From: Anthopleura xanthogrammica
Taxonomy: Eukaryota; Cnidaria; Anthozoa; Actiniaria; Actiniidae
Length of the DNA: 64,000 bases
Direction of reading: 5' to 3'
NCBI GenBank assembly: GCA_964019055.1
Contig: OZ025217.1
Span: forward strand, 2,702,001-2,766,000
Positions within the stretch are counted from its first letter, which is position 1; every line of letters begins with the position of its first letter. Below the pieces are notes generated by a model. It had not been told where the DNA came from and ran no database searches. It worked only from the letters and a program-made list of their open reading frames with translations. The translations under genes were made by a program, and so were the position numbers. Of this stretch, positions 46,516-58,144 are shown one piece after another.

Positions 46516-48784
46516 AAACATTTTTTTTCAACCAGTGCATGAACTCGTAGTAATCTATAGCCAACTCAGTTCTTTTCAGTTTAACGTTCACTTTGCTCCA
46601 ACTTTCTATCGTCAGTTTTCTTCAGTCATACCTATATTTATGGAGCAACTATCCCATTTCTATTCCTTGAGTCAATTATTTCTAGATTTTATTGTGACGT
46701 TATTGTTCTATTTTTACCTTAGATAATCAGTAGCCATTAATTTATTTCTGTGCTGATAAATTATACTTCATGACTGGGGGAAAAACTGTATGCCGGAACA
46801 AATCTATACTAGTAATATTATAAGTACTGTACGTGTGCTGAGGTGATGGAGACGAAAAGGCATGGCTTTCTTTCTTTGTGAAAATTGGCTATACGTCTTG
46901 TGTTAGCTGTAGGAACACTTCAACAGCCTTTCCCTTGCCATATGGCCGGACATCACCAGTAATATCATGAATGGAATAGAATATAAGAAAAAATAAATTA
47001 TCACGTACAAAAATATCTTTAACGGGAAACGTGAATCCCCAACTAACGACCTGCACGTAGCGCATCCAATGACGGAACCGAAAAAGATTATTGAAGCACA
47101 TTTTTTCCCTAAAAAGTAGTCCTTTTACGTGACCTTGTTCTTGAACATCGAAGAATACTCAAATTTGAGCTATTATTTATTAAAATTTGCGCACGAATAT
47201 GAAGCGAAATATCTCGAAGATCAGATTGGCGTGTGTCGTTCTCCGGCCCAAACAAACCCTTTTAATCAATAAAGAAAAAGATCTCTAACGATAAACTGAA
47301 AATAACTCAACGATCGAATGGCATTTTTTTTAGTAAACTCGTGAATAATTAACCACTGTATTCGAAAATCCTATTAAATGTAATTATCTTCATACACAAA
47401 CTATAAGACTCATGTGGAAGACGTTATGAATATTCATAACCGTGTTACAAAAAAGCGGCTAATTTCCAAAAAGACTGTAAGTTAAATAATTCAGTTCAGA
47501 TTGTTAACTGTTAAAACAGTATAACCAATGTTTGCGGATGTAATAAATTGGCACAGTTATTATTTACAGTTAAATTTTGAAGTAGACGGTGGAGGAAAAA
47601 AAGGATTGTTTAATGCGGTTTGGAGAAGTGCTGGGGAAAAAACACTGCCCGGAAGCAGCGTTAAACAAATTGAGAGCTTTCTTGAAGTGTGGTAAACTTG
47701 CGGCTTATAGGCAGCCAGAAGTCTTGGGATTTTCTAAGGTTGAATAGAAGCGGCTAGATATGACTTCAAAACTGTCCGTTCGATAAGCCAGACACAACGG
47801 ATAACGCCTTTGTAAGGAATTTTATTCATTTTTTTGGATGTTCAGCCTGACAACTTGGTCTCAGAATTTACCTTCTTTCGTTCCTACTCTCTGCTGGTGA
47901 GAGGTCTGAGGAAGAATATTGTCGTCTTTTTTCTTTAGAAGTTTTGCGCAAGCTTCCCCGTGCACAGGTAATGGCAGTTAACTATTTTTTCCCGGTCTAG
48001 CATCTTTGTTGTTTGACCAAATAAATTTCCAAATTTTACCAGCAATTCTTTCATCTGAAACTGAGTCATGAATGAATAGCAGTGTGACAATGCTATCCTT
48101 TGAAGATAATTCTCATATCACGGAAGCTGAAATGTCAGCATTTTTAGCACTGACAATGACCGAATTCTCGAAATCATTCTCAATTACGACTGAAAACTTG
48201 AACGGAATATAAAAAAATTATGGAAAAATCCTCAAGTCTCACTTCGTAAATATCAAATATACGTTTTCTGTTAAATAAAACGACTTGTAGAATTTTATAT
48301 GAATAAATAAAATAAGGGTGCATGATGTATTAAAGTTATGTTGATGAGAACCCGCAATTCAATAACGCCGGATTTTTCTTCATATTACCAATTCAACTAA
48401 TCTTTACTCAACTCAAAGAAATTTCGAAATTAAATTCTCGAAAAATTGTCTTAAATCATCTAAATTTTTTCCTCTAAGTGGTGTAAGTTTTTTTTTTTTT
48501 TTCATTTCATTTAGCAGGCTTAATTCCTCACAGAAGGAGGTTTTTACCAACTCAAAGAAGTTAGGGAAAAAACATAGATAAACTAATTTTATATCAGAGT
48601 AGCATGGAATTAGACTCAAATTTTATCTGTGCTGGAGGAATTTTTTACAAATTCTAAAAAGGAAAAAAATACATAAATACATTTATAAACCCAGTAATGT
48701 AACTAATATACATTGAATTTTTTTATCTTTCCTTGCAGAATTCGAAGAACTTGACGCAACATCTCATCGACGCATTTCCCAGCC

Positions 48785-51700
48785 ATGTTTCATATACCTC
48801 ATCTTTGCTTCGTCTTTGGTCTTCTTATCATCCAAGGTAAGCAAAAATAATAGCGATAAAAACAGTTATATTTGATGTGTGAGATAAGTTTGTGATAAGA
48901 TGTTCATTGAAATTTATATTTCCTTGTACCAGAAATGATCAAAGATACCGCAGTCGCGAGATATTCTAGTCGAAGCTACCTCGTATCATCCGCGCGCGCG
49001 ATGTGTTTTTGATCAGACGGAATCTTTGTTATGTCTAAAATGGACAAAATATTCTATAATTTTGTTTAAAAATATCACTAATTCCAATTCCAACTCAGTA
49101 GCGAAACAAATACACAAGTGAAAATTAGTTGTTTTTTTTTTTTTTCGTGAATCTTTCTCGCCCAGAATGTTTCCGACCCTAGTATTTTATGCAGTGACTC
49201 TTTTAGCTGAATTTAGTCTTCCAACGCCGTTTCACACGAAACTCGGTGAAAAGTTTTACAATATAACAGCTGATTTAGAAAGTTAGGGCCACTCTGTGGC
49301 TCCATGCAACAACCTTTGTTGGAAAATGCATTAAAGTGTAGCCATAATCTATCTGCTTCGAGGTAGCAAGGTCTTGAGAAGTAGGCAGTTCTTACAAGAC
49401 AATCAATGGTTCCTACAGTAAATTAGTAGCCGTACCGTAGGTGTACCAGTGTATCGTACCGCAACCGTAATTACGCGTTGCGATTGGATGAATAACTGGA
49501 AGACAATGGGAAGCTATTTCAATGTTACGGCATCTTGTACCGCGTGTACGTGCTGTAAGTCAGTACCGCGTATTTCCCCCACTCATACGATAACCATTCT
49601 TATGGGAAGCCATTTCAATGTTACGGCATGTCGTACCATGTACGTGCTGTAAGTCAGTACCGTATTTCCCCTACTCATATGATAACCAATCTTATGGGAA
49701 GCCATTTCAATGTTACGGCATGTCGTACCGTGTACGTGCTGTAAGTCAGTACCGTATTTCCCCCACTCACACGATAACCATTCTTATGGGAAGGCATTTC
49801 AATGTTACGGCATGTCGTACCGTGTACGTGCCATAAGTCAGCACCATACGTTTCCCACTTATCCGAAAACCGCTCTATTGGTCGTTATTTCAGGAATCTT
49901 GAGCGCGATGCGGTTTATTTATTTTTTGATCCATAACCTTAAGGTGTAACCATTGTACTTAGACACTGTTCCAGCTGTTTGCTCCTATAATAAGAAGTTG
50001 CATTATATTACAGAAGTGTTTGTAACTTTTTTGTAACATTATTGATCAATCACGAACGAAGTTGTAGGGTTCAGTAGATAATTAAATGCATTACATTCAT
50101 GGTCAGCGGTACTGCTTTAAAAGCAAGAGATCCGTGAGTTCTTCGATTTTCCGTGATCATTTCATCTTTTCCCCATGATCTATGTATGATACCTAAGCAG
50201 CTTTAAAGATCTTTTTTTAATAAATAGACAAATTCATATTCACATTTCAACGTCCCCCCTTAGCATCCCATAATTCAAGATGGCCGCCGTATCGGTAAAA
50301 AGGTCTAATACTGAGATATGATTGATTGAGATATGAAACACATCTAAAAACCAATTGAATTTGCTGGTAGTTGGAGCGATATGCGAAACAACAAAGCGTA
50401 AAATTATTTGAGAAAGTAACCCCGCTACTCTATGCTTTAAATATATTTCAACGTTTGCCTCCTTGGCATCCCATAATTTAAGATGGCTGCCGTATCGGTA
50501 AAAAGGTATATTGAGAGGTTGCCGACAATGTACCGTTCAATATCTAATACTCGATGAAAATTTCGCTAGGAAGATATCAGAATCACTTGATTTTCTGTCT
50601 ACATCGTTATAAATTAAAGACGTGTTTCTACAAGTATCCCTTCATTAAAATCGATTCACTTCATTATTCCCATTTGAAGAAATGATGAAAAGTTCTGAGT
50701 TAACCAATGAATCTTTTACATCCTAATGGATAACTTGGCCGAGAGATTTCCTCATGTTATATGGACATTATCGTATACCAGAACCATGACCAATACACTC
50801 ATACGGAGTTATTATCTTAATTGTTGCTTATAATTTAACTTTAGTGGCAAATTAGTGATCTTCACCTTTTTCAATGGTTTTTAGGGATTCTACTGCTATG
50901 GGTGTCTTGTCAAAGTGTTTACCAAAAACCGCACATGAGTGCACTCGGCTATAACGTCATATGGCAATCAAAACTTTATTTTTCTATAAAGTTTTTCGTG
51001 TAATCGCGGAATCCTGAAGAGGGGACCTATATTTATATATGATGCGAAAGTGAATGATGAAAACCCTGAATTTTCCATTGACGTAGGAGGAAACTTTGCA
51101 TACACTTCAAATTTTTAGGACTAGTAGATTCTATGCGGGAGGTCATTGTGGTTGAAAAAGGCGTTCAAAGACTTTTTGTAGAAAAGCCGCTCTTTTCAAC
51201 ACCTATCTTTACGATTAAAGCGTCGATCTGATGTTAAAATAAGATTGTTTCAATCTCAGCTACATATGACCTGTTATCATCACCATTACCAGCAAATCCA
51301 ATTGGTTTTCAGATGTGTTTCATATCTCAATCAATCATATCTCAGTATTAGACCTTTTTACCGACTCGGCGGCCATCTTGAATTATGGGATGCTAAGGGG
51401 GGGACGTTTAATACTCGATTGTCTTCATTATCTTCACATGCATCATCACCATGTATCGTCATCATCATATGCATCATCATGAATCATCACACGTATCATC
51501 ATCATGTATCATCATCATGCACCATCACGTGTATCACCAATACCATGTATCACCATCATCATTACCATGCATCACAATCATCAACATTAACATCGTCATC
51601 ATTATCATTACCATGCATAATCATCACCACCACCAACATGTTTTTTCTAATTATCATTAATGATTCAACAGGCGTTTACATATCAGAGAAAAAAAAAGAT

Positions 51701-54700
51701 AAAACAACAGAAAATGGAGAAATTAATTGTGAAAAACTTTAAGGTAGTTTCCAACGGTTTTAGATATAACGTTAACTCATAACTGTGATTATTTCAACAG
51801 AATGTTACGGAAGTAAAAACGAACGAGCACTGCTTAAAAAACTCTTTGAAAATTACGACAAACAAGAAAGGCCCGTCGTCAATGATAATGACCCTGTTGA
51901 TGTTGTACTTGGCATGACATTGAATCAGATTATTGACGTGGTAAGTACACACATATAATGAACAAACTGGGCTACCTGTGTTTTACACAGGGAAGATGTT
52001 TAGGGACGGAATGCTTCAAGCAAAAGACCCCTTTCACGTGACGTCACAGCAGCTCAATTTGGAGGATTTCAATCAGTCCTGAGCTTAGCAATAATCAAAT
52101 ATTTAAGCTCTCATCTTAGAAAAGGTTCCCGAATTTGGTTTTGGTTTTTTTTGGTTAAACGAAGCCGTGAGCACTTGAATAGTTACCGTACTTCTGGTAA
52201 AATATTTTAGCTTAAAAAGGTTCGCGAAAACTAATTAATTTTTTTTAAAAATGGCTAAGATTGGTGAGCATTCAAGTGGCAGCCATACTATCTTCTGGAA
52301 CATTCTGTGGTGTTCATTTATTCCCTCTCAATTAACTGTATCTACGCCACAATTGACCACCACTTCTTATTATATGTACTCGAGTTTGAAGCTCATAGCT
52401 TTATCGCTTTACTAATCAACAGGATGAAAAGAATCAAATTTTGACGACAAGTGCCTGGGTCAGACAGGTGAGAGAAAGTCAGAAAAATGTAGACATGGTA
52501 GATATGGTTTCGTGCACGCCATTGATAGATCTACAGAGTGTAATTTAATATATATGGAATATACGTTTATCCATCAATCCACACATGGAACCATCTCATC
52601 TATATCCATCTGAATCCATGCATCCATCCTTCTATCGACTCCTCCGTCCGTCCATCCAACTATACATGCATCTATCCATTCCTCATTCAACCCATTCACC
52701 GGTTATATGAACTGATTTTATCAACATTTTTTTCCAGACCTGGAATAATCCCCATTTATCGTGGAACTCAACGAAGTATGGAGGTTTAAAAACCATCAAC
52801 ATTAACCCCAAATCAGTCTGGTTACCTGACATCGTCCTCTATGATAAGTAAGTAGAAGAGAGTTCCTCATCGTCCCGGATTCTTTCCATGTGGAGATGAA
52901 ATGTTTGGTTTTCATTTGATGTAGAGTAACCAGCTGAGGTGACCTTCAGAACAAACTCAAGGTCAACCAATCAGAATTGAGGATGCGACATTGTATTTTG
53001 ATTAGCATTTCCCATGTCCATGCTCGGAAAATAAGAACCAATTATAGTTGACCCATAATTCCTTTCGGGGAAAGCGGTCAACTCAGCTGGATAGTTACGC
53101 TTTGAAGCCCATGTGACGTCATATCCGCCATGCTGGTCATATCAATAATCATGCGTTATTACTCTCAAGTAAGTGGTCCTAATTATTTAGTTATTCCTGT
53201 TCTTCAGTGCTGATGATGACCTGTCATTTAATGGTAACCTCGACCGGCTCAATACTCGGGTAGTTCTACATTTCACTGGCCGTAACCAATGGTTGGCACC
53301 GGTAACCTTCAAGAGCAACTGTCCAATCAACGTCAAGGATTTTCCCTTTGATACACAGTACTGTAAGATGAAGTTTGGGTCGTGGACCTACGATGGCTTT
53401 CGTTTGAATGTTCTTAACGAAAGCAAAGAAGGTACGGGGAGCTCCATTACCTGTCACCATGGCAACCTGTTTGCTACTACATCTATAGACCCCTTGCAGC
53501 ACTTTGGAGGACAAAGTGACGTTACGTCAAAGCAGCTCAATTTGGAGGACAAAACAATAGGTTCCAATTCTCAAGAAGTTGAAATTCTCTTGTTTTGTCC
53601 TCCAAATTGAACTGTATTGAAGTCACGTGAAAGGGGTCTATATGAACGTCTCTTTCATATTCTATTTCGTTAGGGTTCATTGTATGCAAACTATGCATAC
53701 AAATTGAACATTTAGGCTCAAATTCAAATACTTTAAGCTCGAGTTTTCTTGTTGAATAACATTTTTATGATCAATTCCCGCAGCCGATATGGGGAAATAT
53801 CTACCAAGCGCCGAATGGCACCTTGTCTCAGTCCCAGCAGAGAGGAACGTCCTGAAATATTTCTGCTGCGAAGAGCCTTTCCCTGATGTCACTTTCACAT
53901 TCATCCTTCAAAGACGATCGTTATTCTACATGATGAACCTAATATTACCGCTGGTCACAATTACTGTACTGGTGAACGTATCGTTTGTCTTACCGGCTGA
54001 ATCAGGTAAAGAGCGCTTTGTTATCGGCAAAACTTTGAACCCTTGAATATGTGCAGCCAAAGCGCCAATATGCAAGCGTTTGATAAAACGTAAAACTCGT
54101 CTATTTCTGTTATACCCTGAAAAGACCCTTTGCATGGGCTGATAATTAAGTGCGTAACCCTAGAATTTGATGCTGATTCAAGGAATCGAACCCGAGACCA
54201 CAGAAGTTAGAGGCGAGTGCACCACCGTTCAGTTAACTAAGAGATCGAGTTTAGAATTTAGCGAGTTGAAAGGTTTTGCGGTAAGGGCGGAAACCGGAGG
54301 AAAATCCTCACGGGCGAGACTTAACAAAAGTTACACAACAGACGAGGAACGAACAATTAATGCTAATATCTACCGTTTTTGATGATTCCAGGCGAGCGAA
54401 TCTCCCTTTCTATCACGATCCTCTTGGCCATGACGGTGTTCATGCTGGTGGTGGCCGAAACAATCCCACCCACTTCAGACGCCATTCCCCTCATCGCGAA
54501 GTTCTACATGGCGGGAATGATAGAAATGGCTGTTGCTCTTATATGGACTTGCTACATCTTGAAGTACTATCACTCAGACTGCATGGAAATGCCGAGTTGG
54601 GTACGAAAGTATATACTTGGTTACCTTGGCAACTTCTTCGGAATTCGCATGGAAAACCTTAAACGTTTCTCCGAGCATTCCAATTTGCGGCGAGACGGTG

Positions 54701-55134
54701 GTTTCCAAGGGCTACAGGATGAAATCACATTCCACTCCGAATCCCCTGCGAAAAAAAGCCGAAAGCACAAACAAAACAATCTGCTTAAAACCGAAGACCA
54801 TATTGAAAGCAACGACCCGTTTGAAAACTCCCGCGACAGTTTTAAGAGAAATGGTTACGTAGCGACTCCACTTCGACCGCTCTCGAGTGCAAATCTTGGC
54901 GGCATGTCTGACGATTCAGAGAACAAACCAATTTTCGATCTTGGTGAGAAGATCTTAGAGAAAATGGAAACATTGGTGGAAAACTCGGTGGTTGATGACA
55001 GGGTTAATACCCATAAGGAAGAATGGAGGATCGCTGCTATGGTGATGGATAAGGTCTCATTGTGGGTCTTCAGTTTGACGGTGCTGATCACTATACTCAG
55101 CTGTTTTCTGCAGGCGCCAGCGTATGTTGCTTGA
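48785..55134 (+). CDS. Nicotinic acetylcholine receptor subunit, alpha-type
   Basis: Seven coding exons: 48785-48836, 51801-51940, 52423-52467, 52738-52847, 53208-53431, 53784-54005 and 54392-55134, all GT-AG and in phase, 511 aa. Signal peptide MFHIPHLCFVFGLLIIQ. Ligand-binding domain: loop D TSAWVRQTW (Trp76), loop A SVWLPDIVLYDN (Tyr114), 13-residue Cys-loop CPINVKDFPFDTQYC (154-168), loop B GSWTYDG (Trp175), loop C KYFCCEEPFPDV with vicinal Cys218-219 that marks alpha subunits. M1 follows LFYMMNLILPL, M2 GERISLSITILLAMTVFMLV with the Glu of cation-selective channels, M3 and a long Lys/Ser-rich M3-M4 loop, M4 WVFSLTVLITILSCFLQ. A ligand-gated cation channel of the plasma membrane. Loop C's second aromatic is Phe223, where Tyr is usual. 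Exon 1's acceptor at 48737-48738 implies an upstream non-coding exon. Confidence 0.95.
49430..49880. repeat. MITE family 2 copy C with internal 92-bp tandem array
   Basis: Four units begin with ggaag(c)(c/t)atttcaatgtta at 49509, 49605, 49697 and 49789 (spacings 96, 92, 92). Each unit is the inner part of the foldback at 27905-28110, in the opposite orientation; flanking gtaccgtag..., gattggatgaataactggaa and cactta...gaaaaccgctctat are the element's outer parts. Open frames at 49449-49949 follow the repeat. Confidence 0.85.
50251..51406. mobile_element. Non-autonomous element with 118-bp inverted ends
   Basis: Left arm 50251-50368 (cgtccccccttagcatccca, aattcaagatggccgcc) and right arm 51289-51406 are inverted copies of equal length. 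A third, direct, diverged copy of the left arm lies at about 50447-50520. It lies within receptor intron 1; no transposase frame seen. Confidence 0.85.
51430..51645. repeat. (CAT)n-rich degenerate microsatellite
   Basis: catcatcatg/tatcatcac variants; His-rich open frames here are artefacts. It lies in receptor intron 1, about 155 bp before exon 2. Confidence 0.9.
52023..52072. mobile_element. MITE family 1 fragment
   Basis: One end only: agacccctttcacgtgacgt, then cagcagctcaatttggagga, breaking off into unrelated sequence. Receptor intron 2. Confidence 0.75.
53484..53642. mobile_element. MITE family 1 (receptor intron 5)
   Basis: Ends tatagaccccttgcagcac and cacgtgaaaggggtctata; interior agctcaatttggaggacaaa against ttttgtcctccaaattgaac. 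The longest copy in the window. Confidence 0.9.
54120..54345 (-). mobile_element. tRNA-derived SINE in receptor intron 6
   Basis: Minus-strand TTAACTGAACGGTGG resembles an RNA polymerase III A box, and CGGGTTCGATTCCTTG contains a perfect B box (GGTTCGATTCC, about 54183-54193) at tRNA-like spacing. The adjoining ttccgcccttaccgcaaaac body is shared in part with 44640-44700. Not a full cloverleaf, so a SINE and not a tRNA gene. Confidence 0.6.
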
Positions 55135-55278
55135 GAGAGATTGAAGCCAGACGTTTGTGTCGCTGATACTCTATTCTATCATGTATGGAACATCTCACTA
55201 AATTTTGGTATAACATCAAACCATGGTACTGGGTTTACCACAAGATCAACTCATCCCAAACCTTACTGTATACACATA

Positions 55279-55478
55279 ACGGGAGATCTGAAATGGTCGA
55301 TCTGAGACCCAAAGGAATTGTGGAAGGCTGAACTCTCATCTCATAAATATTGCACATGCATAGTTGCAATCACGCTTGAAAGGTATTGAATTGCTAATTT
55401 GTGTCACTTATCGCATTAATTCACAAAAATTCATGTTGACACCCACCAATTTCTATTGGTCTCAGATCTCCCGTTATC
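55279..55478. mobile_element. Foldback element after the receptor
   Basis: aacgggagatctga at about 55279 and tcagatctcccgtt at about 55464; next inward tctgagacccaaaggaatt against aatttctattggtctcaga. Starts about 145 bp past the stop codon. Confidence 0.75.
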
Positions 55479-56398
55479 AACGTTCATTGAAATAGGTGTA
55501 TATACTAAGACTACTTAGTGGAATCACTGACAAAATAGGCTATTAGATGCCCTGGTAAAGAGTTTGAATTTTTAGACTTCTGACTCAAAATGTGTGTGCT
55601 TGAAACAAATCGTACCGAGCAGATAAGTATAGAGTTTTTTTCTTTTTGTGCGCTGCTTGCTTTAGAGAACCGAAGTTTGACTCATGAGAGCCTCGTGTGC
55701 TCTCAATGGAGTCGATATTTCCCCCAACTAAATGCCTTGAACAGAAGCACTTTGCAATAGGCCACGTTCGATACCTTAACATTCAGACTTGATTGCGAGG
55801 TTTTAGTGGCATGGTACTTCATGTATGATGCAACCATGTGGATCACCAAATACATTTATTGGTAGGAATAAAATAATGTACTATATAAGACGTTCCTACC
55901 TTAGCTTTCGGCAATAATAAGAATTTTTTGTAGACATGCTAGTCAGTTCACTACTCAATAACGTTATAATCGAACCTATACAGCACCATCTCTTCTAATC
56001 CTTTTAAGATTTAGTGCAGTTTTAAAGATTTATTCCGGAGAGCCTCGGTATCGTGTTAGAATTTTAATATCTCGAACATGGCCTATTGACAGGGCGAGGA
56101 GTGACTCTTTTGATAACAGCTTTAGCTGAGGGTAGTTCTTAATTTTTTAAGAACCGCAATATGCATCAGTGGTATATATTAAGCAAGGGGCTAGAATATG
56201 GTCATAATTGGGGGAAAGAAATAGCTTTAGTACCAGGATAATAAACTTCAAATCAAGAAGTGATCAGCACTGACTTGATGCTAGAGTTATATTGAACAAC
56301 AATATATTATTAGAAGATGGAACTGATCTAGTCCTAGGCTTTAGTTATAAGACCGCTGACCAGGCCACTGTGGCTCAGTGCTGCTACGAACTGATAAT
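55479..56398. other. Intergenic, no gene seen
   Basis: AT-rich; no supported open frame. Likely distal 3' flank of the receptor. Confidence 0.5.
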
Positions 56399-56404
56399 CT
56401 GAGA

Positions 56405-56627
56405 ATAGTTAGGCCCCTTCACAGTTCCCTGCACCATCTTGAAAGGTGCCTTTGCATCGAAGCGAGATGCGGTGATCTTGCAATAATAGAGACCTGTGAA
56501 TATTTGTGCAAGGTGTTGAATAAAGTCTCTATCATTGCAAGCTCACCGTTCGTCTCGCTTCGATGCCAAGGCAGCTTACCTTTCAAGATGGCGCAGGTAA
56601 CTGTGAAAGGGACTATTACGGGAGAAA
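56405..56627. mobile_element. Foldback MITE
   Basis: Arms about 56405-56492 and 56528-56627: ccccttcacagtt against aactgtgaaaggg, accatcttgaaaggt against acctttcaagatgg, gcatcgaagcgaga against tctcgcttcgatgc. The open frame 56378-56632 is this element. Confidence 0.85.
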
Positions 56628-57434
56628 TTTAATATCTTATCAGCTTATTAGAAAAGGTTCTCACAATGAGTTATGTCTTTCAAATGACATATATTATTAA
56701 ATTAAAATCGTGGGGTATGTAAGTAGCGTATGTCTCAAACGAAGAGACAATTATGGTCTATTTGGACCAAATCATCAAGAATAAAGTATATTTATGAAAA
56801 GTTATTTGTCTGTAATTCAGTGACTCAAGATGGAAAGATTTGTGCTTCCTATGCTCCACACTGAGCTAAGAGGAAGAAGAAGAATTCAGTGACTCACTTT
56901 TTCAGAAGTTGCTTTATCTTATATTGAGTGTTTTAAAACTGGTTTGTCCTTTCATGCATGCCGGGCTCCGATGTGTCTATGATGTAAGGGCAACATAAAA
57001 AAATACTATCCAAATCCCATGTCTGTACCTCAAAATATCCAATATAAGAAACCTCATCAGTGACAGAACAATATGTGAAATTTCAAACAAACGCGTAGGA
57101 ATTGTGACTATAACTCATTTGATGAAGCAAACCGTGGTATATACTTGTGCTATGTACTTGTGCTATGTACTTGTGATAACAATGCTTTGCCTCCGGAATA
57201 CGATCCATAACTTTTGATGACGCAAACTGCATGGTACGCGTCAACGCAACCATTACCGTTGTTCCGAGTATGGCTTAAAACGTGTCATTTTCATCAGGCG
57301 TATTTTTACGAAAGTTCCAAAAAAACTGCCCCAACACAGCTTTAATTGATGACGTCCTTCGGTTCAGCACTTATTAAACTTTGAAGACAATGCTCCTTTT
57401 TACAGTTCCGTTCAGTGACCATGATTAATAGTTC

Positions 57435-57511
57435 CAAGTCGAGGTTGGAGTTGCCGCGCACAGCAAAACTATAGTCTATCATGCTCGGCAACTCTAACCT
57501 CGACTTCCGTC
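57435..57511. repeat. Short hairpin
   Basis: gtcgaggttggagttgccg pairs with cggcaactctaacctcgac, 19-bp arms with one mismatch, about 30 bp from the FBXO36 stop. Confidence 0.7.
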
Positions 57512-57536
57512 GGCTTCCATTGATAGCAGTTGATTT

Positions 57537-57981
57537 TCAAATGACCGGCCTCTTCGTATCGATTTTGTTGCTGAAGCGTTTGCACTGCAGCGCACTTGTC
57601 ATAAACAGTGTTCTCCATCCTATGACTTGAGCAGCGCTCTCTATGTCCTCTTCCACACTTCCGTTACATTTCTTGAACAAGACTGACCATAGGTCGTCAC
57701 TGTAACATAGCGCACGAAGCTGTTTACTTGTCTGCAAAAAGAAAAGTAAATACATTGACTTACTACTGAAGTTTTATCAACTATAAAAGTATTATTATTA
57801 TTATTATTACTATTATGTTGATGACAGTAAAGATGTTGACGGTAATGATGCTGCTGCTGATTATTATTATTATCATTATTATTATCATTATTATTATCAT
57901 CATTATTATTATCAATATTATTATCATTATTTTATCAATATCAGGTGAAGATGTTGATGGTAACGGTCTACGCCGTTATTA

Positions 57982-58019
<38 letters not shown>

Positions 58020-58111
58020 GTAGTTGTTGTTATTATTATTATTAATATTATTATAGCAGTTTTAAAACGTGTGTTTGCTATTTAAAATCACCTCCACATA
58101 GGGTGCACAGG

Positions 58112-58144
<33 letters not shown>

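Larger units (their letters stand above)
40331..48738. other. Gene-poor region upstream of the nicotinic receptor
   Basis: About 8.4 kb with no recognisable coding exon on either strand. Two segments end in good donor sites and could be 5'-UTR exons of the receptor: about 40620-40715 (acaag|gtaagt) and about 43190-43427 (cttag|gtaagt). Contains a 57-bp repeat pair and a GAAA microsatellite, listed separately. Open frames at 42007, 42559, 44090, 45875 and 46889 lack any domain. Confidence 0.5.

Noticed and set aside
46889..47101. 70-aa frame in the gene-poor block
   Set aside because: No homology recognised, no splice or promoter context, length expected by chance.
49449..49949. Three overlapping periodic frames with TCCKSVPY-like repeats
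   Set aside because: They follow the 92-bp repeat derived from a foldback element.
54120..54250. Possible tRNA gene
   Set aside because: A and B boxes are present but no acceptor stem or full cloverleaf; fits a SINE.
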